Shown here: in pieces, positions 28,158 to 38,086 of the stretch
How positions within the stretch are numbered: the first letter of the stretch is position 1
Layout: each line of letters opens with the position of its first letter
From: Spirogloea muscicola
Lineage: Eukaryota > Streptophyta > Zygnematophyceae > Spirogloeales > Spirogloeaceae
Length of the DNA: 64,000 nt
Direction of reading: 5' to 3'
Assembly: GCA_009602725.1 (NCBI GenBank)
Contig: WELB01000207.1
Coordinates: forward strand, 27,017-91,016
The notes under the pieces: generated by a model
The model's database searches: none
Told to the model about the DNA's origin: nothing
What the model saw: the letters and a program-made list of their open reading frames with translations, nothing else
Made by a program: the position numbers and the translations under genes

Positions 28158-29290
28158 TTGGGTACGGAAGTTCTAGTACCATTAGGCTTTGGTATTGACT
28201 ATAATGCAGAACAAGCTTGGTACAGGCCTGGCAGGCACAAATCTTGCACAATTAAGGTTTGGTTGCCTTTCATCCAAGGGAAACAGTCTGCTGACATACC
28301 AGCGTATAGTGGCATTGTCGCAGGTGTTTCCCCAGCAAAGGGCAAACCAAGCGAAGCTGATACGCTGATTCCATGGATTCTGACTCCAGAGACGGGTCAA
28401 CGCATGTTGCATTCTGACAGACCTCTGGTGCAGAAGCATGAAGTGATGCAATGTTGTGCGCCAATTTTTCCAAACAAGGACTTGGGCACTACATCGATGG
28501 CTTGTCAAGCACTGCAGGTGGTGCAGCCAAAGTTTGGCTCGGGTACGTTCTCACAGTTGCCAAACCTGTTCCATCGCTGCCACATTGTCAGCAGGCGTGT
28601 TTTGCTCCATTATCTTATCAACACGATAAAGTGAACAAAGTGAAACGTAGCAAGCCAACTCGAAAGCCTATCCCACAGATACGGAAGTGGTACAAACACC
28701 AGGGGGGGGAACTACATTGTCTGACACCACAACTCACAAGCATACCTCCTGATGATTGGTTCTGTACAGCTTGTGTGGATCGTGACCCAACTCTTCACCC
28801 TAGTCAGGATTCACAGTTGGGGGGGGGGTAATTTGCAATTATTCATCACAAGCTCCAGGTCACTTTTCATACTTTTACTAGGCTATCTTTTCAGAAATAT
28901 TTTTGTTTGCAAAGTAGCAAGCCTAATTCCCCGTGTTTTTACTTTTATTCACAATGTGTTGCGTTGCCTGTCACGTAGACTCCAACAGTCTCACCTGAAC
29001 TTCGGACTAATCTGTTCTATCGACGTTATGTGGCACTCGACATTCCGTGGCACGACAAGCTCCTGTCTGTCAGAGCTGTTCTCCCGCCCAGGTGTCCAGT
29101 TATCCAGTTGACCTCATCATTTTATATCAGAAACCTTGACCTTGTGCAAGCAGTTGAGGAGGCAGGGTGTTGCGCCCTTAATTATCTCAGATCAACAAGG
29201 AAAGAGGAGAGACCAGATCTGAAGCTGAGGAGACAAAGAATGGCCTGGAGTCAAAGACAATCAGAACGAAACGTTACTACCACCCTATTG
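28158..29290 (+). pseudogene. Decayed coding remnant with half of a PHD finger
   Basis: At about 28700-28786 the plus strand encodes HQGGELHCLTPQLTSIPPDD followed by WFCTACV, which is the second half of a PHD zinc finger (HxCL, PxL, W-x-C-x2-C). The first Cys pairs and the middle CDxC segment are missing, as if deleted between GGEL and HCL. The frame breaks at a G9 run (28819-28827). Another open block follows (YRRYVALDIPWHDKLLSVRA at about 29005-29065, then NLDLVQAVEEAGCCALNYLR), with no family recognised. Upstream, 28158-28634 is open but unrecognised. Best read as debris of a chromatin-type gene or of a transposon that carried a PHD finger. Confidence 0.4.
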
Positions 29291-29338
29291 AGCTCATAAT
29301 GTTACAAGCGGATACCAGGTGCTCGAAGTGCAACGGCA

Positions 29339-29737
29339 TCATGCCCGCGACGACCACAGCCATCGCCATGACCTGCTTCCTGCCAAAAACTCCTCAACCA
29401 CCTCCACTACATTAACTACAGTGTCCTTGAATTCAGCTGCATCTACTTCAGTGATGGACCTGTCCCTTATGCAGAACAAGCACTCACGGCTTCTCAGGCA
29501 CTGGGCGTTTGAGATGACTCCCACAAGATTTCTGTCCCAGCAGTCGTCAACATACGATGCTTTGCTGCGCTGCGTGTTTGACCAGCTGAAGTATGCAAGG
29601 CCCGACCGCTCCGAGATGCGTTTGTACTCTGTGCTGGAGAAGCGGAACGGAAAGAGCTCCAGCACCGCGCTACCCCGGGGCATGAAGATGGCATTGCTCA
29701 GCGACGCCCCATGCATGGACACGTACAGGACCGTCCT
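29339..29737 (-). pseudogene. GT61-family glycosyltransferase, isolated C-terminal exon
   Basis: The minus-strand frame from a plausible acceptor (TTCGCAG, exon edge 29737) to a stop at 29339 reads LYVSMHGASLSNAIFMPRGS followed by AVLELFPF, then SERSGLAYFSW. This is the signature C-terminal part of GT61 (DUF563/EOGT-like) glycosyltransferases, where HGA-x-L-x-NAxFMPPG is characteristic. The rest of the catalytic domain should lie at higher coordinates, but the NAL1-type gene begins there on the other strand, with an undetermined base at 30011. It is therefore a truncated remnant or an assembly join. The overlapping plus-strand open frame has no recognisable content. Confidence 0.55.
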
Positions 29738-30076
29738 CTGCGAACAATGCAGTCAACCACCTCTCATGAGTTGTCATCTACTTCTTGACTTAAACTTGTT
29801 GAAGTTTGAGCTTTCACATCTACAATGTAAGAGGCAGAGCAAGACCCAGTATGTCAAGCTTCTGCCATGTCCAAATTTATGCTGCTAATCATGACAGCGG
29901 CCATGTGCTGTGTGGAACTGAGGCACTGACTCGGACATTCCAAAACGTGCAGCATTACCTGCATTGTGGCAACTTGTTGAACAAATTTCATGTCCCCCAT
30001 CGTCACAACTNCCCTTCCCGCTCACCCCCTTCTCCTCTTCCTTGCTTGACAACCTGCTCCCCTCCCCACTCGTCCT

Positions 30077-31944
30077 TTGGCTGATGCTCCTCCTCTCCTC
30101 CATCTGGTTGCTACAAGGGCCATCCAAGCCCCCCCCAACAGCCTTGATTGCCGAAGTTCTGACCTCTGGCCGGGGCGGCGCGGCGGTGTCGGCAAGCGCG
30201 GGGCGCAGGGCCGGCGGGCTATCGGCTTCCTGACCAACTGCCACGTGGCGGTGGACATCGGGCAGCCGCGGCAGCGGCTGTACCACCCGCTGCCGCCGTC
30301 GCTGGGGCCGGGCGTGTACCTCGGCGCCGTGGAGCTGGCGACCAGCTTCGCATCCGACCACTCGTGGTACGGCATCTTCGCCGGCCAGAACCCAGGTCAG
30401 GACCCTGGTCAGGCTTGCGGCCGGGCTGCTCCCCCCTCTCTCTCTCACTCCCCCCATGCACTCTCTTCCCCTCTCCTGTTGCTTGCCCTCCCTCCTCTAT
30501 TGCTCGACTTTTGCTGATGAGAACTCTGCACAACGTTGCCCCCTCCCCTCTTCCTTAGCACCCCATCTACCCCCACTTCCTCTCTCCCCCTTCATGCACA
30601 TCATTGTTATGTGCAAGTTGGCTGCTGATGCTTCTTCCCCTCCGCCCTTCCTCCCTGTCTCCCTCCTCTTCTTGGGTGCTCAGAGACGTTTGTGCGTGTG
30701 GACGGTGCCTTCATCCCGTTCAACCTCGGCTTCGACTACTCGCGGCTCACGACGCACCTCAAAGGCATCGGCCAGATGGGCCCGGTGTACTCCATCGACC
30801 TCGCATCCCCCATCTCCAGGTCAGCCCCCTGTGCCACTGCCGCAGGCGAGAGCAGCAGCAGCACCTCCTTGCCGCAGCCGGCCGCGCGGCTTCCGCCACG
30901 CTGCTCCTCCGAACTCCTGCCGCTCACTCCCTCCCCCCTTTGCCGGCCCGGCAGCGTGATCGGGCAGCAAGTCTCCAAGGTCGGGCGAAGCAGCGGCGTG
31001 ACACATGGCGTGCTGATGGGGTACGCGGTCGAGTACAACGACGACAAGGGCATGTGCTTCTTCACCGACTTCCTCATCCTCGGCGAGAACAAGCACCCGT
31101 TCGACCTCGAGGGCGACTCGGGCTCGCTCATCCTGCTCGACCCCGGCAGCGCTGTCGGCAACAGCGCCGGCAGCGGCAGCGCCGACGAAGCCGCGCTGGC
31201 CCGGCCGTTTGGCATCATCTGGGGCGGCACTGCCAACCGCGGGCGCGTGAAGCTGCGGTCGGGCCACGGCCCCGAGAACTGGACGTCGGGCGTCGACCTC
31301 GGCCGCCTCCTCGACCTCCTCGAGCTCGACCTCATCAGCGCGCCTGAGGAGCTCAAAGGCATGGGACCGCCTCCTTCCTCCTCCATCTATCTCCCTCCCT
31401 CCTTCCTCCACCTCCCTTCCCTCCTTCCTCCACCTCCCTTTGCATCTGCCGTGCGAGGTGCTGACTGATGCAATGGGTGCGCCCGTTGGGGCTCCCACCA
31501 GCTGCGTTGGCGGAGCAGGAGACAAGCGGCGCAGGCCGACGAGCTGCAGCCGAGCCGCCGAGTGCCAGCGGCGGCGGCGGTGGTGGCGCTGGCAGCGGCG
31601 GCGGTGGTGGAGATCATCGAAGCACCTCAGCGGCGGTCGGACCACCAGCAGTCACTGGGCCGTCGCAGATCAAGCATATGGAATTCCGTTCCGATGCCAG
31701 CGGCACCGCTGCGCGCCTCTTGACAAACCCCGAGGAGGTGCCAACGTACTCGCACGAGGCCACCAGCGGTGGCAGCAGTGGCGGCGGCGACTTCCTTGGC
31801 CGGATTAGCAGCCCTGGCGGCAGCGAAGGTGGCGTCAAACGGCCCGAGTCAGTGGTGGGCCTTGTGATGGAGCCTCCTGGCGGCAGCAGCCCCGAGCTTG
31901 CGCTGCCTCAAGTCAAGCGCCCCAAGTTCGACCTCCTCAGGTGA
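30077..31944 (+). CDS. NAL1: NARROW LEAF 1-type trypsin-like serine protease homologue
   Basis: In rice, NAL1 is a nuclear/cytoplasmic trypsin-like protease controlling leaf width and auxin transport; an algal role is unknown. Exons: up to 30395 (GFLTNCHVAVD with the catalytic His; YHPLPPSLGPGVYLGAVELA; WYGIFAGQNP); 30684-30819 (VRVDGAFIPF with the catalytic Asp; IDLASPIS); 30955-31358 (VGRSSGVTHG; AVEYNDDKGMCFFTDFL; DLEGDSGSLIL with the catalytic Ser; GIIWGGTANRGRVKL; ENWTSGVDLGRLLDLLELDL); 31502-31944 (AALAEQE, then Gly/Ser-rich). The triad is complete. The intron 31359-31501 begins with GC. The start is uncertain: 30077 is the first ATG of the open frame, but plant NAL1 has a longer N-terminus. 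The C-terminal exon may itself end in a donor (CTCAG/GTGACT at 31941). Confidence 0.85.
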
Positions 31945-32606
31945 CTGCTATTGTGGTGCCGGCCTGCGTCGCGCATGCTGAGTGTGCTGCTCTTCTTCTT
32001 GCGGCCTGGAGCGCGGAGCGGGGAGGGAGGAGGGAAGGAGGGAGGGAGGAGGGAAGGAGGGAGGAGGGAGGGAGGAGAGAGGTTGCCCTTGTCCGTCACG
32101 CGGACCCCGTGCCAGCCCCGACGAGCTCAGTCAATCAGCGGAGTCCGTGGGAAGTATGGCCCAAACGGCCGCGCCTTGTGCAGCGGCTGGCAACTGCCTG
32201 GCCATCTCTGTTACCGTGTCTAGACTAGGAGCCCCGAGAAGTCGTGCCAGCCTCTTGCATCGGCGGCTGCTGCCGCTCTGCCACCACCATCTGCCGCCTG
32301 GGATCATGCAGGCGGCGTCATCGCCGCGGACACCGCCCTCCCCTCTCGACCCTCCCACAGTTCCTCTGCCCAAGCCGCCATGGCTGCTGCATTGCTACCC
32401 TCCTCCTTTGCGTTTAACGCCTGTGGCGCCCTTGCCGCCCAGCGCAGCACGCTGCCGACGTTACCGTCGACGGGCAAATTTGCATACATAGACCATTGCG
32501 CATGTACACCAAGACAAGCAAGTGAGCTATTTCACAGAGGCCTCTGTGCCCGTTATCTTCCGATTGTGCTCAGCTTGTTGCTACAGCAGCCTGCCAATAA
32601 TGGATG
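31945..32606. other. Spacer between NAL1-type gene and CIAO1, with GGGAGGA-rich tract
   Basis: Contains a purine tract of GGGAGGAGGGA units at about 32023-32082 and otherwise short open frames. It could hold an unrecognised last exon of the NAL1-type gene and the 3' UTRs of both convergent genes. No discrete gene was supported. Confidence 0.45.
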
Positions 32607-35011
32607 TTAGTTGGCCAAGGCATCGTCGGCAGCATTGCTGCTGTTGCCGTCGTGTCTCCTACCATCTCGCAGCTCCCAGATGCGCACAAGCTCGTCGTCC
32701 CCGCACGATGCCAGCAGCGCTGCCTCCTGCGCCCGCCCGCTCGACCGCCGGCGCCTACTTTCAGTGGTCGCCCTGGGTCGCTGCGTGGTCGAGGACCAGC
32801 ACTCATGTCGAGGCTTGTGCGTACCTTGGGGTGCCACCGCACGCAGTTGACGTCCGTGGTGTGCGCCTTGGGCCGACAGAGCAGCAGCTGGAATGGCCGC
32901 TACAACACGACCGCGGCAAAACGGCAAAAATGAGCACATAGTGAGGGAGGGAGGAGTAATGAGACGGGTTGGAGGAATCACAGAGCGCACAAAGGGCGCA
33001 CTGCAAGGGGCTCGGCGCTGCATACCGGCGGGTGTGCGGTGTGAAGGTCCTCATCCACACAGAAGAGCCTGATGCAGTCGTCCCCAGCGCCCGTTGCGAT
33101 GAGGCCATTGAGTCTGCGCTTACGCTCGTACCAGCAGCAGAGGAGTCAAGCAAGGTGCGGCATGGTCTTCACCAACAACCGCTGCACCAGCACGGCAGAA
33201 CCGGAGTCGTCAAGAGGCCGACGAGACCTGGACCAGTCGATGGAGAAAATGGTGCGGTTGTGTGTGCCGGCGATCGTCTGCAGATGCTTCCTGCACGCCC
33301 CGCCGCGGCCGCCGGCGTCCCTCAAGCCGGCTGGGCGGTACTGGTTTGCGACGAGCGGCGCATGATTGCAATGCTCCGATAAACGGCAGAGAAGGCCGCA
33401 GGCACGCACCAGGGGGCGGCCGCCACATCAGAGCTCGTGTCCCAGATCATGACTGTGCAGTCATCGCTGCGAAGCAAAGCCGCCACTTGCTGCACTGAGC
33501 TGGAGGGAGGAAGATGCGATAGCTGGAGGAAGGACAGAAGGGGACGAGGAGGGCATGATAAGGTGGAGTCTAGAGGAAAGGAAAGAGCTTGAGAGTGTCA
33601 AGAATAATTGTTGGGAACAAGCTTGGGAGGTAGGAGGCTGGCAGGGTGGAGGGAGAGCAGGGAAGGAGGGAGGGAGGGAGAGGAGGGAAGGAGGAGAGGA
33701 GGAGAGAGGGAGGAAGGCAAGGAGCGCAGCAAAGGGGAGCTGCGGACTGCAGTACCTGCACGATGCGAGGCGGCTCCCGTCGCGGTCGAAGGCCACAGCC
33801 CACACCGTAGACGCATGCCCCTCGCTGTCGCGCCGCGTACGTGGTGGGGGCATGAGTCCCGGAGCTCTTCGAGCACGAGATGCCGCCACTGCTGCGCCGA
33901 GTGCAGGCCCTGGCAGCAGCAGGAGGAAGCTCTGGACGACGCCAAGCGAAATTGCAGCGATCGTCCTCACCTGCCTTGACCGGCTTCCAGCGTCTGCACG
34001 CAGCGCCAGTCCTCGCCGTCGTCGTCCTCCGCCCAGATCTGCAGCACCATCGATGGCCAAGAGCTGTCGACACCGAGGGCCGAGAGAGAAACCTTGGAGT
34101 TGCGTCTCAGCTCACAATGTAGGGCCTCACCTTGATGGAGTCGTCATATGAGGCGGAGACGAGGATGTCGCGTGTCGGGTGCCAGGCGACAGCCTTGACG
34201 TCGCCGCCGTGGCCGTGGAGCACGGCGGCGCACTCGAAGTCGTCGCTAGGCCCGGCGGCGGCAGCCGGCGCCTCCCACACCCACACGCTCTTGTCGCGGC
34301 TGCAGGCTGCCAGCAGGTTGCCGTCGGCGCTCCACGCCACGCCCTTGACCTCGTTCTCGGTCCCCTGCGGCGGTGGCAGCGGCCATGACTCGAGCTTGAC
34401 ATTGGGACCACGAGGAACACGAGAGAGGGAACGCTGAGGGGTTGCGGAGGAGACGTGAGGAGGGAGGCGGGGAGGGAGGGTGGAAGCAGCGGCCCCATCT
34501 TCAGGAGTACCTCGAGGGAGGCGACGCACTCGAAGTCGAAGTCGCGCTCGCTGGCGCGCTGCCACACGAGCGTCACGGCGTCGAAGCCGGCGGTGGCGAG
34601 GCGCCGGCTGCAGGGCGACCACGCCGCGCAGCGCACCGTGCGCGTGTGCCGGTCCTCCAGCACCGCCTGGCCAGCACGCGAGACTTGGGTTTTGGATTCA
34701 CCAGGAAACCTAAAACGGGGGCCAGCTCAGGCTTGGCTTGCAAGAGTTGCTCCGGGGGGGGGCGCGAGTGGAGGAGGAGGATTTTTGCACAATTTTGGNG
34801 AGGAGGGAGGGAGGAGGGAGGGAGGAGGGAGGGCGGGGACCTTGCAAGCCCAGGTGCCGTCGCGCTCGCGGGCCCAGACGCGGACCGCCTTGTCGCCGCC
34901 GCAGGAGGCGAGCGCGGCGCCCGAGGGCGACCACGCGACGGACCACACCCGCCCCGCGTGCCCCGCCAGCACCGCCACCTCCGCCAGCTCCGCCACGCCG
35001 CCCTCCCGCAT
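32607..35011 (-). CDS. CIA1: Cytosolic iron-sulfur assembly protein CIAO1/CIA1, seven-WD40 protein, 10 exons
   Basis: Scaffold of the CIA targeting complex that hands Fe-S clusters to cytosolic and nuclear apoproteins. ATG 35011 ([18 protein letters not shown]). Exons on the minus strand: 34841-35011, 34511-34666, 34132-34364, 33971-34038, 33756-33824, 33410-33466, 33228-33290, 33026-33113, 32825-32887 and 32607-32726, with consistent phases. WD blades include [50 protein letters not shown] with [62 protein letters not shown] and [10 protein letters not shown], ending [13 protein letters not shown]. Introns carry GGGAGG-rich purine tracts and an undetermined base at 34799. Length (about 350 residues) fits the family. 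Divergent from TOM20. Confidence 0.95.
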
Positions 35012-35471
35012 CGCTCAGCGGTGGCGGCGCCCTCCTCCTCCCTCTCCGCGCGCCTCCCTCAGTGCCCCTTCTCCTGCTTGCACCCTCTCTCGCCGCGCTC
35101 GCAAGGACTGCAATGGCTTCCGGCGGCGCCTGAGCGGTCCTTCGCGGCGACGCTGGCAGCACAACGGCCACACTCTTGCGACTGAGCGGGCCAGGCATGC
35201 GATGGACTTGTGGGTCGGACGCTGAGTGGGAATTGGCGGCTTGGGAAGCAGAGGCTGGGCTTGGAGACAAGATGGAGACGGGAGGAGAGAGAGACTCTTG
35301 CAGAAGAGGGGCGGAGGAGAGGAAGGGGGGATGGTGCGGAGGGAGAAGCTTCAATCCCGTCAAGGGGCTAAACCCCCCTCTCCTCCCTCTCTCCCCCTCC
35401 TCCGACCACGAGCGCCAGCGCTCGGCGGCGGCGGCGGCGGCGGCGGCGGCGGAGGAGGAGGAGGCGCCGCC
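35012..35471. promoter_or_regulatory. Bidirectional spacer between CIAO1 and TOM20
   Basis: 460 bp separate the two divergent ATGs, so core promoters for both essential genes lie here. A (GGC)n run turning into (GAG)n at about 35420-35463 ends a few bases before the TOM20 ATG and would be in its 5' UTR. No TATA box was recognised. Confidence 0.55.
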
Positions 35472-36795
35472 ATGGAGCTGCCGCCGGGCGACCTGGAGCG
35501 GCTCATGTTCTTCGAGCAGGCGCGGGAGATGTGCGCGGCGGACCACCGCTGCAACCCCAAGGACGCCGACGTGAGGCCGCGCCCTGCCCGCCGCCGCCGC
35601 TGGCGCTCGCTTGTGTTCTGAGTGGCCTCTCATGCGCGCTCGAGTGCTGAGCCTCTGGCGATGGCGGCGGCGGCGGCGGCGGCGCAGAACCTGACGCGGT
35701 GGGGCGGCGCGCTGCTGGAGCTCGCGCACTTCCGCTCCGGCACCGACTCCGCGGAGATGATGGACGGTGCGCCGGCGACGGAGCACCCACAGCTCCGCCT
35801 CTGCTCGCCCTCCCTCTTTCCCATGAGCGCCGGCGCCGGCGCCAGCGCTGGAGTGGCGCTGTTGCGGGCGGCACTGAGGTAGAGCCGACGCTGTCGCTGG
35901 CGCAGAGGCGGTGTCGAAGCTGGAGCAGGCGCTCAAGGTGGACCCGCGCAAGGCGGACGCGCTGTGGTGCCTCGGGCAGACGCACACGGCGCAGGGCTTC
36001 CTGCTGCAGGACGCCGCGCGCGCCAACGCGCTGTTCCAGAAGGCCGCCGCCTGCTTCCAGGGCGCCCTCGACGAGGTGCGTGGCCACGTCGGGGCCTCGA
36101 CTCGGAGCGCTCCCCATGCCAAGGCTGCTGCTTGCGGCGGCTGCCATGGCATCTGCTTCACGGCGTCCTGCACAGCGCCCGACGTCTGACTTTTTGAGAG
36201 GTGGCGGTGGCCCGCGCGCAGGACCCCACGAACGAGGGCTACAAGAAGGCCCTCGAGCTCGCCGACAAGGTGACTGCCCTGCAAAGCCAGCTAGCCAGAG
36301 CGCCGCTCCTTGTGCTTTATGGCAGGGTGCTCGTCACAGTGACCAATCGCTTTGACTAGGTATGCTTAGATGTGAATCTGGCACATGGAGCAATTGCACA
36401 CACAAAGCAGCAGCCGATTCTTGCGATTTGTTTCGCAGGCGCCGCTGCTCCACCAGGAGATGCAGCGAGAGCTGTCCACCCGTGCCCAGCTCGGTGCACT
36501 TGCTGCACCGCCAGCAGAAAGCTCCAGGGTAGGCCTCACCAGCACCAGTGCTGTGTCACTTCATCAAGCAATGGCTACCGCGTTCCTGCATGTCCAAGTC
36601 AGCTGACCAATCATAGCTGGAGTCTAATGGCTGACCATCAAGGTGACATCGCAGGCTGCCAAGAAGAAGAAGGCCAACAACGGGGAGCTCCTGTACGACA
36701 TGCTGGGGTGGGTCATCCTTACGGCGGCAGTTGTTGCGTGGGTTGGGCTTGCCAAGTCCGCGGTGCCTGCGACACCGCCGCCGCCAGGTCGATGA
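35472..36795 (+). CDS. TOM20: Plant-type mitochondrial import receptor TOM20, six exons
   Basis: Presequence receptor of the outer-membrane TOM complex. The green-lineage type has a C-terminal anchor, unlike the animal/fungal protein. Exons: 35472-35570, 35688-35766, 35907-36075, 36222-36269, 36439-36528 and 36655-36795. The N-terminus is MELPPGDLERLMFFEQAREM. TPR-like segments are NLTRWGGALLELAHF and AVSKLEQALKVDPRKADALW with CLGQTHTAQGF. Then DPTNEGYKKALELADK and APLLHQEMQ follow. A basic stretch (KKKKANNG) precedes the C-terminal transmembrane anchor DMLGWVILTAAVVAWVGLAK and a short proline-rich tail. About 193 residues, close to plant TOM20. All junctions are GT-AG with good phase. Confidence 0.95.
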
Positions 36796-38086
36796 GTTCT
36801 CGCTGATCAAGGTGGCGCTTGGGACTCGTCGACGAGGCTACTTCGTGAAGGGCTCGGGCACTGTCAGCGACCTCTCCAGCCATTTCTCCTCCAGTTGCTG
36901 ACTGACGTGGCTCCGAGTCATCTCCTCGCCACGGCCACTGCCGCGGCTGTCATAGCACAGACTGACTCCTGTACAGAGCTGTTATGGCTGCGGTGCCGCT
37001 TGCTGGCTCCAAGCGGTACAAGATGCACGTGGCCATCTTGACCCTGCCGTTTATAGAAGCAGTGCACCTGTCAAATGTGTGTCCTCATGCAGACTGTGGT
37101 GCACCTCATGTAGAGGTAAGGTTAGCCTCAGCCTCTGTGCTACTTCTTATCACAGTCAAGGACTTGCTAGCCCCTGAGCTCGACCTCATATTGGATCACG
37201 GGGTATCGTTTTGCCAGACTTTGTAGCAATATCGACATTTGAGAATCTTGGGCAGTACTGGTATGAGAGTGTTCTGGACAACCTCGCCTGCATACCAGGC
37301 GAGAGGATGGAGTGGCAGTGGGCGGACCGGCCCTCACCTCGCCACTGTTGGCCGGACGCTTGGCAGAGTCGCTCAACAACGCCTACCCAGCTGCAATTAG
37401 CATCACCTCCGCCAGTGCAGGAGTTCGAATAAGGCCATGCAGCTGCTCGGCGCACATTGGTATTGCCACCCGCATGTCGTCGCTTGTTCGACAGGGGAGA
37501 AGCTCATCCAAGGGGGATCGCTTTGAGAGGCCAGCCCAAGGAGCGGAAACTGAAGAAGGGGCTAGAAAGTGCAAAACCACGCGGCTATGCAAGTGGCACT
37601 TCTACAAGTGGGTGCTCCTCAAACACTGGTCAGCGGCCGCAAGTACGTACCAGCTGGAATACATAGCAGCTGGACATTATCGCAGTGCCAGACTACGAGG
37701 CGGCAGCCTATGGCGCGGCCTGCCCGCAAATGCACGGCAAGAAAGCCTGTGGCAAGAAAGCCTTCCAAAGCGGGCAAGAGCTTTGGAGAGGCCAGCCTAA
37801 AGAGGAACGGAAGAGCCTGGAATGATGAAGCGAGATGGCGCTGGGCAAGGGCATCCGCAGCTTGGGTCTGAGCCTGAAGGGTGCGGCCCCCGTTGACCTC
37901 GGCTGACGCTGGCGTTGACCGGCCAAGATAAGACGTGGAGCTCCTCCAAAGGGGGGGGTGACTGGCCAGCCCAGGAAAAGTGGCGGTAATACAGACGAAA
38001 CTGCCCCGCTAATGATCCGTTAATCGTCGAGTGAGATTCATTGAACCCACCCGCCCGCCGCCGCCGCCGCCGCGACTCGCGCCGCC
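36796..38086 (+). other. Intergenic with two partial dispersed-repeat copies
   Basis: No gene recognised. Partial repeat copies lie at about 37500-37590 (TTTGAGAGGCCAGCCCAAGG, AGAAGGGGCTAGAAAGTGC) and 37770-37830 (TTTGGAGAGGCCAGCCTAAA). The last 40 bases before the next ATG are (GCC)-rich. The 3' UTR of TOM20 should occupy the left part. Confidence 0.5.

Noticed and set aside
29319-29888. 189-residue plus-strand open frame
   Set aside because: The opposite strand carries the GT61 HGASLSNAIFMPRG signature, while this frame has no recognisable domain.
30692-31468. NAL1-type frame read straight through 31359 to a stop at 31466-31468
   Set aside because: It adds a Pro/Ser-rich tail unlike the family. 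Splicing 31359-31501 restores the conserved AALAEQE continuation.
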